DNA of 64,000 bases from positions 496,001-560,000 of the forward strand of contig NZ_JASISU010000004.1 in NCBI RefSeq assembly GCF_030063285.1, read 5' to 3'. The first letter of the stretch is position 1; every line of letters starts with the position of its first letter. Under the pieces are notes generated by a model. It had not been told where the DNA came from. It ran no database searches and worked only from the letters and a program-made list of their open reading frames with translations. Position numbers and translations under genes: made by a program. The stretch is from Pseudarthrobacter sp. PS3-L1 (lineage in GTDB: Bacteria > Actinomycetota > Actinomycetes > Actinomycetales > Micrococcaceae). Of the stretch, positions 23,194 to 31,917 are shown piece by piece.

Positions 23194-23478
23194 ATGGCTG
23201 AGCTTGAGGTTGAGATTGTCGCAGCGGACCACTTTGTGTGGTCCGGTGCGGCCACCATGGTCAAGGCCCGTACCAGTGACGGTGAGATCGGCGTCCTTCC
23301 GGGCCACTCGCCTCTGCTGGCGATCCTGGCCGAAGGCGAGCTGGCCATTGAGCCGGTTTCTGGTGACCGTATAGTCGTGGCGGTTGACGGAGGATTCTTC
23401 TCCGTCGATGACAACCGTGTGGTGATTGTTGCTGATAACGCCCAATTGGGCGATTCGGCTGCTGCAGGGATCCGCTAG
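23194..23478 (+). CDS. atpC: ATP synthase F1 subunit epsilon
   Basis: Rotor subunit that can inhibit ATP hydrolysis. 94 residues: the beta-sandwich domain is complete (ELEVEIVAADHFVWSGAATMVKART, GEIGVLPGHSPLLAIL, VDGGFFSVDDNRVVIVAD). It lacks most of the C-terminal helical hairpin present in the about 138-residue E. coli protein, as is common in Actinobacteria. ATG one base after the atpD stop. Confidence 0.94.
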   Translation: MAELEVEIVAADHFVWSGAATMVKARTSDGEIGVLPGHSPLLAILAEGELAIEPVSGDRIVVAVDGGFFSVDDNRVVIVADNAQLGDSAAAGIR

Positions 23479-23488
23479 CACGACCTTG

Positions 23489-23920
23489 ATGGACGCGCCC
23501 GTTATTTCGTTCATCGTGATCGCAGTCCTGTTGGGACTGCTTATCATTGCACTGGGTTTTTCCGGGGTACGCCGCATCAGGTTGCGGCGTGCCTTGGGCA
23601 CAGTGGACGCCTCCATCTGCCTTACTGGAAACAGCTGGCAGATGGGGGTTTGTCGTTATCAGGACAAGGACCTCGAGTGGTTCCGCCTGATTTCGCTCAG
23701 TGTGGGTCCAAAGCACACGTTCAAGCGAAGTTCATTGGAGCTTCTTGGCCGTCGGGCGCCATCGGAAGTTGAGGCTGTTCGGGTGCAGCCTGACGTGGTG
23801 ATCGTAGAGTTGCAGTACGAAGGCCGTGATATTCGCCTAGCGATGAATTTTGACGCGTACACAGGGTTGTCCTCTTGGATTGAGGCCGGCCCGGTTATCG
23901 GCGTGGGCACTTGGCGATGA
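23489..23920 (+). CDS. DUF2550 family membrane protein
   Basis: 143 residues: one N-terminal membrane helix (about 5-27, VISFIVIAVLLGLLIIALGF) followed by a basic linker and a cytoplasmic domain with CRYQDKDLEWFRLISLS. This family sits next to atpC in many Actinobacteria; its function is not known to me. ATG ten bases after atpC, so probably cotranscribed with the atp operon. Confidence 0.8.
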   Translation: MDAPVISFIVIAVLLGLLIIALGFSGVRRIRLRRALGTVDASICLTGNSWQMGVCRYQDKDLEWFRLISLSVGPKHTFKRSSLELLGRRAPSEVEAVRVQPDVVIVELQYEGRDIRLAMNFDAYTGLSSWIEAGPVIGVGTWR

Positions 23921-23924
23921 ACCT

Positions 23925-25232
23925 GTGCAGTTGATCTCAAATATCAGGCTGGTTGATGGTCCGGTCCTGTGGGTCGCCTGGATTGCGGGGGTGCTGGCAA
24001 TGATCTTCCTGTTCCGGAAGCCAGGTGGAATGAGGTTTGTCCGCTGGTTGGTGTTTTGCCTTGTGGCGGTAGCTTTCTCCATCGGCCTGGTTGTCGGTAC
24101 CCATTGGCTCCTTGTTTACGTCATATCCTTTTTCCCGGACGAAGTCCCTGTGGCGGTTCTTGTATGGATTGTCCCCCCGGTGCTTGCGCTCCTGCTTTGG
24201 CTGACAGCGTTTCGGCACGCAACGTGGCGTGCCAGGCTTCTGAAGCTGCTGCCTGTCGTCCTGGTTGCGGCACTCTCAGCGGTCCAGGTCAATGCATATT
24301 TTGGACCTAATCGGACGGTTGCTGACCTGACGGGCGTTGCGGTATCGGAGATTATGGCTCTGGAAAGCGGGATGACCCACCAGCCTGGGAAAGATCCGGT
24401 ACCACTCACGGGATGGAAGCCCGCAGGTGATATTCCGGCCGACGGCGGACTCCGCACCGCCCAGATTCCCGGGACGGAGTCGGGACTGGCAACGCGTAAC
24501 GCATACATTTACTTCCCCCCGGCCTACTTCGCGGCAAACCGGCCAGCATTGCCGGTGTTGGTGCTGATGGCAGGCCAACCAGGAGGTCCGGCCGACTGGC
24601 TCACGGGAGGATCGCTGCGCCCACGCATGGACAGCTTTGCCGCCCAGCACGGGGGAGCGGCTCCGGTGGTTGTGGTGGTTGACTCCACGGGAAGCCAACA
24701 GGGCAACAATCTCTGCATGGACAGCAGTATTGCGCGTGCTGATACCTATCTTGCCCGTGACGTCCCAGCCTGGATCTCAAGCACTTTGGACGTCGATCTG
24801 GACCACGCACGGTGGGCTGTGGGTGGATTTTCCTACGGTGCCACGTGCGCCTTGCAAATGGTCACCCGGCACCCGGAAGTTTATGCAGACATGATCGCTT
24901 TCTCCAGTGAGCGCGAACCCGCGCTGGCCAAGGAACGGCAGAAAACCGTAGATGCAGCCTTCGGAGGTGACACAGCTGCCTTTGATGCCCTGGTACCGCT
25001 GACTGTCATGTCGACAAGGACCTTCCCGGGACAAGCTGCGTACTTCGCTGCAGGAGCCGAAGACCCGCAATTTGTGGCGTCCTTGAATGAGTTGGTTGCA
25101 GCTGCCCAGTCTGCCGGCTTCAGCGTGAGATCCGACGTCGTTGCGGGTGTTGGCCATTCGTGGGATGAACTGAACGTGGGAATGCCCAACGCGTTAGCTA
25201 TGCTCTCCCAGCAATGGGGCTGGACCCAATGA
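23925..25232 (+). CDS. Membrane-anchored esterase (alpha/beta hydrolase, esterase-D/antigen 85 type)
   Basis: 435 residues. Four membrane helices cover about residues 10-125; the rest is an extracytoplasmic-type esterase domain. The nucleophile is S303 in GGFSYGATCALQM, the histidine H411 in VAGVGHSWDELN, and an acidic residue is likely in YFAAGAEDPQF. The start is unclear: GTG 23925 (five bases after the previous stop) gives a sensible first helix; TTG 23931 is possible. The stop overlaps the next gene start as ATGA, so it is coupled to a lipid aminoacyltransferase-like protein. Aminoacyl-phosphatidylglycerol hydrolases paired with MprF-like enzymes are known in enterococci; a similar role here is inference. 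Confidence 0.8.
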   Translation: MQLISNIRLVDGPVLWVAWIAGVLAMIFLFRKPGGMRFVRWLVFCLVAVAFSIGLVVGTHWLLVYVISFFPDEVPVAVLVWIVPPVLALLLWLTAFRHATWRARLLKLLPVVLVAALSAVQVNAYFGPNRTVADLTGVAVSEIMALESGMTHQPGKDPVPLTGWKPAGDIPADGGLRTAQIPGTESGLATRNAYIYFPPAYFAANRPALPVLVLMAGQPGGPADWLTGGSLRPRMDSFAAQHGGAAPVVVVVDSTGSQQGNNLCMDSSIARADTYLARDVPAWISSTLDVDLDHARWAVGGFSYGATCALQMVTRHPEVYADMIAFSSEREPALAKERQKTVDAAFGGDTAAFDALVPLTVMSTRTFPGQAAYFAAGAEDPQFVASLNELVAAAQSAGFSVRSDVVAGVGHSWDELNVGMPNALAMLSQQWGWTQ

Positions 25233-27778
25233 GTAGTTCTGTAGCCGCTGATGGCCTGGGCAGCCGCATCTGGACAAGTCTGGTGCGCCCCGGTATCGCG
25301 CGTCTTCCCGCGTACCTTGCGAGCATCCCGCTCAGTCTCCTTATCCTTGCCATCCTGGTGGTCCTGGCTATCGCGACGGGTAGCTTTGCAGCAGGGCCCC
25401 CGGAGGAGATCCTTGGGATAGCAAGTGTCAGCGAAGCGACGTTGCGCAGCGGTCAGTGGTGGGCCCTTTTCACGTCCATGTTCTTCACGACCAATCCCGT
25501 GGCGTTCCTCACCGCGGCGCTCATGCTGGTGTTTCTGATGGGCATGGCTGAGCGTACGTTTGGCAGTCTACGAACGTTGATTTTCTTCGCTGGTTCCCAG
25601 TTCGCGGCCGTCACCCTCTTCCTGCTGATCACCCAATTGGCCGCCTATGTGGGCGACACCTGGCTCGGTTCAATGACGGACCAGAAATTGATCGGTCCCT
25701 ACGGGGCAATCCTCGGGGTCTCCCTTGCTGCAAGCGGGCAACTCTCGCTCCTGTGGCGTCGACGGCTTCGTACAGCCGTGCTTGCACTGGCATTGCTCCT
25801 TGTTCTTTACGTGGGCCATCCCGAATCGGTGATCGGCCTGTTGGGGGCTGTGGTGGGCCTAGTGGCCTCAGCATGGCAGGACACAGTGGATGGGCGGTCA
25901 GCCCGTCACCGGTCCACGGGACGGGAGCGTCGGAACCTCCTGGCTGTGATCACGGCGATCTTTGCCCTCGGGCCTATCCTGGCTGCCGTTACGCGGACAC
26001 CAACCGGGCCGCTTGCTCTGCTGCGTGACGTGATCCTGAATCCGTTGCCCACGCTGGGACAGTTGGAGGCAGACTGCGGATCTACTGTTGGCCAGGCATG
26101 CCTGGAGGCTGGCAACAAGGGCCTTGCCGGGCCACTCGCCATCTTCCTCGCAGTAGTACCTGTCGTTCTTCTGTTGATTTGCGCGGACGGTATCCGCCGT
26201 GGTCGCAGAATGGCACTGCACATAGCCGTCCTGGTCCAGTTGATGGTTGCTGCACTGGCATCCGTCTACCTTGCGCTGTTTGCCATCATGCCGCAGCACC
26301 CGTTACACCTGCACGCGGCGGCTTTGGGTTCGGGGTTTGTTCACGTTCTGCCGCTGGTGATTGTTCCGCTGGTTCTGGCCGGCCTTCTCTGGGGCAACAG
26401 GCGCCAGTTTAGAGTCGACCCGGATCCGACGGCGCGACGCCTGCTTCTGCGTACGGTAGGCGGCACCCTGGCCCTCCTTGCCGGAACCTATACGGTCCTG
26501 TGGTTCATTGCGGGCGGCGTGGATCGTGACGGTGGCTTGCTGGGCCTCGTTTCTGAACTGGCACGGCAGTACCTGCCTCTTCCCATCCCGCATTACTACA
26601 GGACTATTTTTGCGAATCGGTTTGCCGTCGAATACTGGCTTTTTTCGTATTCCGGCATCATCTTCTGGACTGTCGCACTGACGGCCGTGTGGATTGTCCT
26701 CCTGGGAAGAAGGCCGCTAGTCGATGCCGCGGCGAAGGATCGCGACGAGGCGCGGACGCTGCTTCGAAAAGGTGGGCAGTCGCTGTCTTGGATGGCACTC
26801 TGGGAGCCGAACAGATATTGGTTTACTTCGGATCGGACCGGCGCCGTGGCCTTCCAGCAACATGGACAGGTAGCGCTGACATTGGCCGGACCGTTTGGAG
26901 AGGCTGCAGGTATGGACCGTGCTGCAGCGGGATTCCTTGATTTCTGCTCCAGCCAGGCACTTGTGCCGGCGTTCTATTCCTGTGACGACGCACTGTGGCC
27001 CCTGCTGCAAACGCGTGGCTACCACCGGGTCAGCGTTGCGCAGGAGACCAGACTGGCCATCAAGGAGCTTGAGTTCAAGGGAAAGGAGTGGCAGAACGTC
27101 CGGACAGCAATCAACCGAGCCCGCAAGAGTGGCGTTACAGCCGTATGGGGAACATACCGAGACTTTTCCGCGTCGTTGCGCAGCCAGCTCAGTGAGCTCT
27201 CCGAGGACTGGGCTGCCGGCAAGGCTGTGCCGGAGATGGGGTTCACCCTCGGTGGAATCGACGATCTCATGGATGATGACGTCCTGACGTGCCTCGCTGT
27301 TGATCCGCAGGGGCAGGTACAGGGTGTGACGAGCTGGCTGCCCGTCTACGAAGACGGAGTGTTGGTCAGCAGGACATTGGATGTCATGCGACGTCGAGGT
27401 GCTGGTTTTCCTGGCGTCATGGAATTCCTGATCGCGTCAGCGGTGCAGGAACTGCGGGCCAGCGTGGATATTATCTCGCTCTCCGGATCTCCGCTGTCGA
27501 GGTCCATACCCGAGAATGAAGCCGATCCACTGTCATCGAGTGGCGCGGGCGCCCTTGTGGCCATCTTGGATGTGGTGGGGCACGCGTTGGAGCCCCTCTA
27601 TGGGTTCCGTTCCCTTGCCGCCTTCAAATCACGGTTCCAGCCCGAGTACCGCACGCTGTACCTCTACTACCAGGACCCGCTGCAACTTGCGGCGATTGCC
27701 GGAGCGCTGACGCGCGCGTATCTTCCTGGTCTCTCACTGGCGCAGAGCGCAAAACTCCTGGGCCACCTGGTCAATTAG
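25229..27778 (+). CDS. Rhomboid-like membrane domain fused to MprF-type DUF2156 aminoacyl-lipid synthase domain
   Basis: 849 residues. Residues about 20-230 resemble a rhomboid: AERTFGSLRTLIFFAGSQ and a six-helix layout, but the catalytic GxSG is GPYG (156-159), so no serine protease is expected. Further membrane helices run to about residue 490. The C-terminal third (about 510-840) has the signatures of the MprF/LysX-type domain: KGKEWQNVRTAINRARKSG, DVMRRRGAGFPGVMEFLI and LYGFRSLAAFKSRFQPEY. Such domains transfer an amino acid from aminoacyl-tRNA to phosphatidylglycerol or diacylglycerol on the inner leaflet. The amino acid and lipid cannot be deduced. Start ATG 25229 overlaps the esterase stop; an in-frame ATG at 25214 is less likely. 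Confidence 0.85.
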   Translation: MSSSVAADGLGSRIWTSLVRPGIARLPAYLASIPLSLLILAILVVLAIATGSFAAGPPEEILGIASVSEATLRSGQWWALFTSMFFTTNPVAFLTAALMLVFLMGMAERTFGSLRTLIFFAGSQFAAVTLFLLITQLAAYVGDTWLGSMTDQKLIGPYGAILGVSLAASGQLSLLWRRRLRTAVLALALLLVLYVGHPESVIGLLGAVVGLVASAWQDTVDGRSARHRSTGRERRNLLAVITAIFALGPILAAVTRTPTGPLALLRDVILNPLPTLGQLEADCGSTVGQACLEAGNKGLAGPLAIFLAVVPVVLLLICADGIRRGRRMALHIAVLVQLMVAALASVYLALFAIMPQHPLHLHAAALGSGFVHVLPLVIVPLVLAGLLWGNRRQFRVDPDPTARRLLLRTVGGTLALLAGTYTVLWFIAGGVDRDGGLLGLVSELARQYLPLPIPHYYRTIFANRFAVEYWLFSYSGIIFWTVALTAVWIVLLGRRPLVDAAAKDRDEARTLLRKGGQSLSWMALWEPNRYWFTSDRTGAVAFQQHGQVALTLAGPFGEAAGMDRAAAGFLDFCSSQALVPAFYSCDDALWPLLQTRGYHRVSVAQETRLAIKELEFKGKEWQNVRTAINRARKSGVTAVWGTYRDFSASLRSQLSELSEDWAAGKAVPEMGFTLGGIDDLMDDDVLTCLAVDPQGQVQGVTSWLPVYEDGVLVSRTLDVMRRRGAGFPGVMEFLIASAVQELRASVDIISLSGSPLSRSIPENEADPLSSSGAGALVAILDVVGHALEPLYGFRSLAAFKSRFQPEYRTLYLYYQDPLQLAAIAGALTRAYLPGLSLAQSAKLLGHLVN

Positions 27779-27828
27779 CCGATGCATTTTCTGGCTGCTG
27801 GATTGCCATATTAGATGGCGAAAACGAC

Positions 27829-27859
27829 GAATGGCCCCCGGCCAAGCCGGAGGCCATTC
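27829..27859. terminator. Bidirectional terminator hairpin after the lipid synthase gene / cspA
   Basis: GAATGGCCCCCGGC pairs with GCCGGAGGCCATTC (14 pairs with one C-A mismatch) over a CAA loop; TTTG follows on the plus strand and GTCGTTTTCG on the minus strand. It lies between two convergent genes. Confidence 0.75.
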
Positions 27860-27862
27860 TTT

Positions 27863-27885
27863 GAGGATCAACAAGGGTGATCCTC
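27863..27885. terminator. Second hairpin near the 3' end of cspA
   Basis: GAGGATCA pairs perfectly with TGATCCTC over seven bases, between the main terminator and the cspA stop at 27898. It may be part of the cspA 3' end. Confidence 0.5.
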
Positions 27886-27897
27886 AACTTCTGGGGA

Positions 27898-28101
27898 TCA
27901 GACCAGCGTCACGCCGGTAGCCTGGGGGCCCTTGGCGCCCTGGCCAATCTCGAACTGAACGCGGGCGTTCTCTTCGAGGGTCTTGAAACCACCAGTCTGG
28001 ATTTCAGAGTAGTGCACAAAGACATCACCATCAGAGTCGTCCGGAGTAATGAAGCCGAAGCCCTTTTCCGCGTTGAACCATTTCACAGTTCCCTGTGCCA
28101 T
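27898..28101 (-). CDS. cspA: Cold shock protein, CspA family
   Basis: 67-residue single cold-shock domain that binds single-stranded RNA/DNA. It begins [18 protein letters not shown] with RNP1 KGFGFI, and RNP2 VFVHY follows. GGAG precedes the ATG by six bases. A strong promoter candidate lies at 28243-28271, giving an approximately 135-base leader with a hairpin at its 5' end, typical of csp genes. Confidence 0.95.
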   Translation of the reverse strand: MAQGTVKWFNAEKGFGFITPDDSDGDVFVHYSEIQTGGFKTLEENARVQFEIGQGAKGPQATGVTLV

Positions 28102-28219
28102 TTATTTCTCCTCATTATGGAAACAGTTCAGGTTCAGTACACTCCGCACTGCACCTGGTCACTCCACGGGGAGAATCCTGAATGCTGGATTTTAACAATC
28201 CGAATTGCAGGAGCCCCAC

Positions 28220-28241
28220 GCTCGCAACATGTCTTGCGAGC
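28220..28241 (-). promoter_or_regulatory. Hairpin at the 5' end of the cspA leader
   Basis: GCTCGCAA and TTGCGAGC pair perfectly across a 6-base loop. It lies right at the predicted cspA transcription start, so it would cap the leader; alternatively it ends transcription coming from nucS. Confidence 0.45.
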
Positions 28242-28242
28242 A

Positions 28243-28271
28243 TGAATAACACCTACACAAAGACTGATCAA
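28243..28271 (-). promoter_or_regulatory. Predicted cspA promoter
   Basis: On the minus strand, TTGATC, a 17-base spacer and TATTCA form a good housekeeping promoter. The upstream sequence (about 28300-28345) is AT-rich, as in UP elements. Confidence 0.45.
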
Positions 28272-28365
28272 AGACTTTCACGAGCACTGGTAGAGGTCAA
28301 CGGGTGCGGGGCTGAAAATGATAAATTTTGCATTAAATCAAGGTAACGATCACTGTCATGCCTGC

Positions 28366-29061
28366 TCAGAAGAGCCGGGACTCGACATCGTCCACGCCAC
28401 GCATGGCATCGTAGTCGAGCGTGACGCAGTCAATGCCCCGATCTGTGGCTAGCACACGTGCCTGTGGCTTGATCTGCTGTGCGGCGAAGATACCGCGGAC
28501 GGGGGCCAGCAGAGGATCTCGGTTCAGCAGCTCAAGGTACCGGGTGAGTTGTTCCACACCATCAATGTCGCCCCTGCGCTTAAGCTCGATCGCTACTGTG
28601 GCGCCCATTGCATCACGGGCGAGGATGTCGACAGGGCCAATGGCCGTGAAATATTCCCGACGGATCAGGGAAAAACCTGTCCCAAGCGTCTCGATCTGTT
28701 CAGCGAGGAGGCGTTGCAGGTCAGCCTCCACACCGTCCTTGATGAGACCGGGATCAACTCCCAGGTCATGGGCCGAGTCGTGCAGCTGCTCGTGGATATT
28801 AATGATCAGACGGTCATCCGCCTTTGCTGACTGGACCGTCCACTGTTCGATCACACCTGTCTCAAGCTCAAGATCGGCAGGGCTCGCGACGCGAAGGGTG
28901 GCAGGCGGGCTCATCCAGTTAAGGGGTTTGTAGGAGCCGCCATCTGAATGGACCAGAACGGAACCGTCGGCTTTGACCAGCAGCAAGCGGGTAGCAAGCG
29001 GGAGGTGGGCCTTGAGGCGGCCGACGTAATCAACTGAACAACGAGCTATTACTAAACGCAC
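28366..29061 (-). CDS. nucS: Mismatch-specific endonuclease NucS (EndoMS)
   Basis: Central enzyme of the MutS/MutL-independent mismatch repair of Actinobacteria and Archaea; it makes double-strand cuts at mismatches. 231 residues: N-terminal DNA-binding/dimerisation domain ([31 protein letters not shown]) and a C-terminal restriction-like nuclease domain with GPVDILARD...[24 protein letters not shown], i.e. the D, ExK and QxxxY catalytic elements. The extreme C-terminus ESRLF fits the clamp-interaction tail of the family. GTG start. Confidence 0.94.
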   Translation of the reverse strand: MRLVIARCSVDYVGRLKAHLPLATRLLLVKADGSVLVHSDGGSYKPLNWMSPPATLRVASPADLELETGVIEQWTVQSAKADDRLIINIHEQLHDSAHDLGVDPGLIKDGVEADLQRLLAEQIETLGTGFSLIRREYFTAIGPVDILARDAMGATVAIELKRRGDIDGVEQLTRYLELLNRDPLLAPVRGIFAAQQIKPQARVLATDRGIDCVTLDYDAMRGVDDVESRLF

Positions 29062-29139
29062 CCACCCACCCTACCGGCTGTGGCAGCAGCGGTCAGGTCC
29101 TTCTCCCGCAGGCATATGAAACGGGGTACCCGGCTGAGG

Positions 29140-29145
29140 CAGAAT
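29140..29145 (+). promoter_or_regulatory. Possible leaderless -10 element
   Basis: CAGAAT six bases before the ATG at 29152; same spacing as other leaderless elements in the window. Confidence 0.3.
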
Positions 29146-29151
29146 AGGGTT

Positions 29152-29490
29152 ATGCCGCGTTCCAATCGCCCCCGCCGCCGGGCCACCTCTGGCCCCACCG
29201 GTGGGTTCTCCGGTGGTCTCGGCCCCCCTGACAACGATCTCGAAAGGGCACGGGCTGGAATCGCCCGACGGGAGAGTGCTCCCGATGGCGAATGGATAGT
29301 GCGCAGCATGACCGCCCGCAATGCCGAGAAGGCCTACGTCTGCCCAGGATGCCGGCGCCCGGTGGAGCCCGGCACGGCACACCTTGTGGTCTGGCAGGAC
29401 GACCATCTCTTCGGGTCGGCTGTGGGACTCGCAGAACGCCGGCACTGGCACACCAACTGCTGGCGTGGCCGGACGTACCGCTACCGCTGA
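29152..29490 (+). CDS. Small conserved actinobacterial protein with putative zinc site
   Basis: 112 residues. A basic N-terminus (MPRSNRPRRRATSGP) leads to a domain with YVCPGCRRPVEPGTAHLV and, forty residues on, ERRHWHTNC: two CxxC cysteines plus H/C residues that could bind one zinc ion, like a small zinc ribbon. Homologues are often labelled ATP/GTP-binding protein, but no nucleotide motif is visible here. Function unknown. Confidence 0.75.
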   Translation: MPRSNRPRRRATSGPTGGFSGGLGPPDNDLERARAGIARRESAPDGEWIVRSMTARNAEKAYVCPGCRRPVEPGTAHLVVWQDDHLFGSAVGLAERRHWHTNCWRGRTYRYR

Positions 29491-29523
29491 CGCCCCGGTA
29501 GCACGGGACCCGGATCCACTGGC

Positions 29524-29529
29524 TAAGCT
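29524..29529 (+). promoter_or_regulatory. Leaderless -10 element
   Basis: TAAGCT, then seven bases, then the ATG at 29537, with no Shine-Dalgarno sequence. Confidence 0.5.
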
Positions 29530-29536
29530 GGAACGC

Positions 29537-30331
29537 ATGACTTTTGACCCGTCGTCGTACGTTTTTAGCCAGGGCGCCGAGCCTGCCGCAATCCGCGCCA
29601 CCACAGTACTCCCGGCATGCCGGGAGAATATCGAGATCCAGACAGAAGATGGCCTGACGCTGGTAGGTGAGCTAGCCCTGCCGGAGTCCGGACATATCGC
29701 TGCGACGTTGATTACGCTGCACCCGTTGCCCACACACGGGGGATTCATGGACTCGCACGTCTACCGGAAAGCTTCCTATCGGCTTCCTGCGTTGGCCGAC
29801 ATTGCGGTTCTGCGGTTCAATACCCGCGGCACCTCATCTGCCCGTGGCACCAGTGACGGTGCTTTTGGCGAAGGCATCAGCGAACGGTATGACGTGGAGG
29901 CTGCAGTTGCTTTTGCCGTAGAGCGGGGGCTGCCAAACCGGTGGTTGGTGGGCTGGTCCTTTGGCACGGAACTTGCGCTCAAATACGGTGCACGTGAGCC
30001 GGTACGCTCATCCATAGCAGGTGCTGTCCTTCTTTCACCGCCACTGCACCGCGCAGACGATGCCGACCTCGACACATGGGCGGAAGCTGGCAAACCCTTA
30101 GCAGTGCTGGTCCCCGAGCATGACGACTTCCTGCAACCGGCGGAGGCCATAAAGCGGTTTAGCCGCGTTCCCCAGGCCCATGTGGTGGGAGTGGACGGAG
30201 CCAAGCACCTCTGGGTAGGCGAAAAATACGCATCACGGGCGTTAAACGAGGTGACCGGAATTGTGACGGGATCACCTGGTACTGCGCTTCCGCAGGCCTT
30301 TGCCGGGCCCACTGCAGCAGCGGGAACCTGA
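29537..30331 (+). CDS. Alpha/beta hydrolase (dienelactone hydrolase/YtmA-like)
   Basis: 264 residues without signal peptide. The oxyanion region LITLHPLPTHGGFMDSHVY, the FNTRGTSSARGTSDG segment, the nucleophile elbow GWSFGTELALKYG (Ser near residue 140), a likely acid in LVPEHDDFLQP and the histidine in GAKHLWVGE make a complete triad. Substrate unknown. In-frame codons upstream are rejected because the leaderless -10 element points to ATG 29537. Confidence 0.82.
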   Translation: MTFDPSSYVFSQGAEPAAIRATTVLPACRENIEIQTEDGLTLVGELALPESGHIAATLITLHPLPTHGGFMDSHVYRKASYRLPALADIAVLRFNTRGTSSARGTSDGAFGEGISERYDVEAAVAFAVERGLPNRWLVGWSFGTELALKYGAREPVRSSIAGAVLLSPPLHRADDADLDTWAEAGKPLAVLVPEHDDFLQPAEAIKRFSRVPQAHVVGVDGAKHLWVGEKYASRALNEVTGIVTGSPGTALPQAFAGPTAAAGT

Positions 30332-30373
30332 CCCTTTAGTGGGCCGGTGCTGCGGCGCTATCGTCCGGCCAGC

Positions 30374-30417
30374 CCTGCCTGTGGTTACCGCTTGTCCTGC
30401 CTGTGGTTACCGCTTGT
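30374..30417 (-). repeat. 22-base tandem duplication across a stop codon
   Basis: Two perfect adjacent copies of a 22-base unit (plus strand begins CCTGCCTGTGGTTACC), followed by six bases of a third. On the minus strand each unit contains GACAAGCGGTAA; the first copy read includes the real stop of the AI-2E family gene, the second lies in its 3' untranslated region. Confidence 0.85.
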
Positions 30418-31720
30418 CCTGCCGGACTATGAAGACTTCCTTCATGATGAGCAGGACCGCCGCTGCCGTTGGGATGGCAATCAAGGCACCCAGGACGCCA
30501 AGCAGGCTGCCGCCGGCAATCACCGAGATGACCGCCACGGCACCAGGAACTGCAACAGCCTTCTGCATGATCCGCGGGGAGATGAAATACGCCTCGAACT
30601 GGAGGTAGGCGAAGTAGAAGATGGCGTAGATGACGCTTGTTTGCCAGCCCACAGTCAGGGAGATAAGGATCACGGCGAACGCCGCAACCACGCCCCCCAC
30701 CAGGGGAACGAACGCCAAGAGCGCCACGACGAACGTCAAGAGGACGGCGAAGGGCACCCCGAGGATTGACATCATGATGAAGGCAAATGCCGCGTTGAGA
30801 AGGGCTACGCATACTTGACCAATGACGTAGTTGCCAACTGAACGGGTTATTTCCTCCGACAGGGCCTCCACGCGGTGGCGCCGCGAGCGGGGTGCCAACC
30901 GGTAGCCCCACTTCTTCATGGCTGGAAGCGCAGCAAGGAAGTAGAGGCTCAGGACAAGGACCACCAGGGTCCCGAAGAGACTGTTGCCCAGGAACGTTCC
31001 AAAGCCGACGACGCCGCCTGCAATGCCGCCCATGATCTCCGGATTGTTAACGAATTTCTGGAGTTCCTCGTTGATGCGGTCCCGGATGCCGAACTGGTCA
31101 TCGATGCTTTTGAAGAAGTCGGAATCGAGGAAGTCCTGGGTCCACCGTGGAGCCTGGTTCACAATCTGCGTCACCTGGACCACGATGGTGGGGATCAGCG
31201 TGGCGAAAAAACCTGCCACAGCGGAACACAGAATGGCCAAGGAAATGAGAATGCCCGCGATCCGGGGTACTTTCCGCTTTTCCAGCCACCGTACTACCGG
31301 GTCGAGTCCGAGGGAGATGAACAGGGCCGTGACGATCCACAGCAGGAGCTGGGTGACATTGGACCCAATCCAGTACACGCCCAGCGCAATCCCAATGCCG
31401 ACCGTCGCCATGAATCCTGTGTAAATGGGGTGCTGGGTGGAGATCCGTGGCCCAGGGTAACCAAACTTTGAATTGCCCGGCCCACTGCCCAGGCCACTGT
31501 CCTCTGCCCTGGTGTTTTCCTCTTGTTCCTCAGGCGGCATTTCAAAGCGAATGCGGGGCTGGGCGCCAGGAATAGGCCGGCGAAGGCGTGAGAGCAGGGA
31601 ACCAAACCACGTTGCCGGGACGTTGGCCTTTGCGGATGTACGTCGAGAATCATCCGGGGAACGGTCTGCCGAAGATGTTTTCCCGGGTTGGTTTCCGGAG
31701 GAGTTTGTCTCTTCAGTCAC
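30407..31720 (-). CDS. AI-2E family transporter (PerM-like membrane protein)
   Basis: 437 residues. An N-terminal cytoplasmic region of about 95 residues rich in Ser/Pro/Arg precedes eight predicted membrane helices. Family features: ALFISLGLDPVVRWLEKRKVPRIAGI, a long amphipathic domain (VVQVTQIVNQAPRW...), and the C-terminal FVPLVGGVVAAF and GSLLGVLGALIAIPTAAAV. Members export small molecules or act as Na+/H+ antiporters; the substrate is unknown. GTG start. A tandem duplication spans its stop codon. Confidence 0.88.
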   Translation of the reverse strand: MTEETNSSGNQPGKTSSADRSPDDSRRTSAKANVPATWFGSLLSRLRRPIPGAQPRIRFEMPPEEQEENTRAEDSGLGSGPGNSKFGYPGPRISTQHPIYTGFMATVGIGIALGVYWIGSNVTQLLLWIVTALFISLGLDPVVRWLEKRKVPRIAGILISLAILCSAVAGFFATLIPTIVVQVTQIVNQAPRWTQDFLDSDFFKSIDDQFGIRDRINEELQKFVNNPEIMGGIAGGVVGFGTFLGNSLFGTLVVLVLSLYFLAALPAMKKWGYRLAPRSRRHRVEALSEEITRSVGNYVIGQVCVALLNAAFAFIMMSILGVPFAVLLTFVVALLAFVPLVGGVVAAFAVILISLTVGWQTSVIYAIFYFAYLQFEAYFISPRIMQKAVAVPGAVAVISVIAGGSLLGVLGALIAIPTAAAVLLIMKEVFIVRQDKR

Positions 31721-31917
31721 TCGCTTTGGGGCCTGTCCGTAGGTGGCACGGAGGAACCGGGCCAGGGCTGATGATCATCGCAAAGACTACCAGCCGGATT
31801 GTCGCGTCCGCCCGGAGGGTGCCTCCACACCGCCACGTCCCGTGTCATTCCATGGCCCAGCATGCCCGAATGGTAACGGAACGGATACTATTGATCCCAA
31901 ACCCCCACTGATGATTG

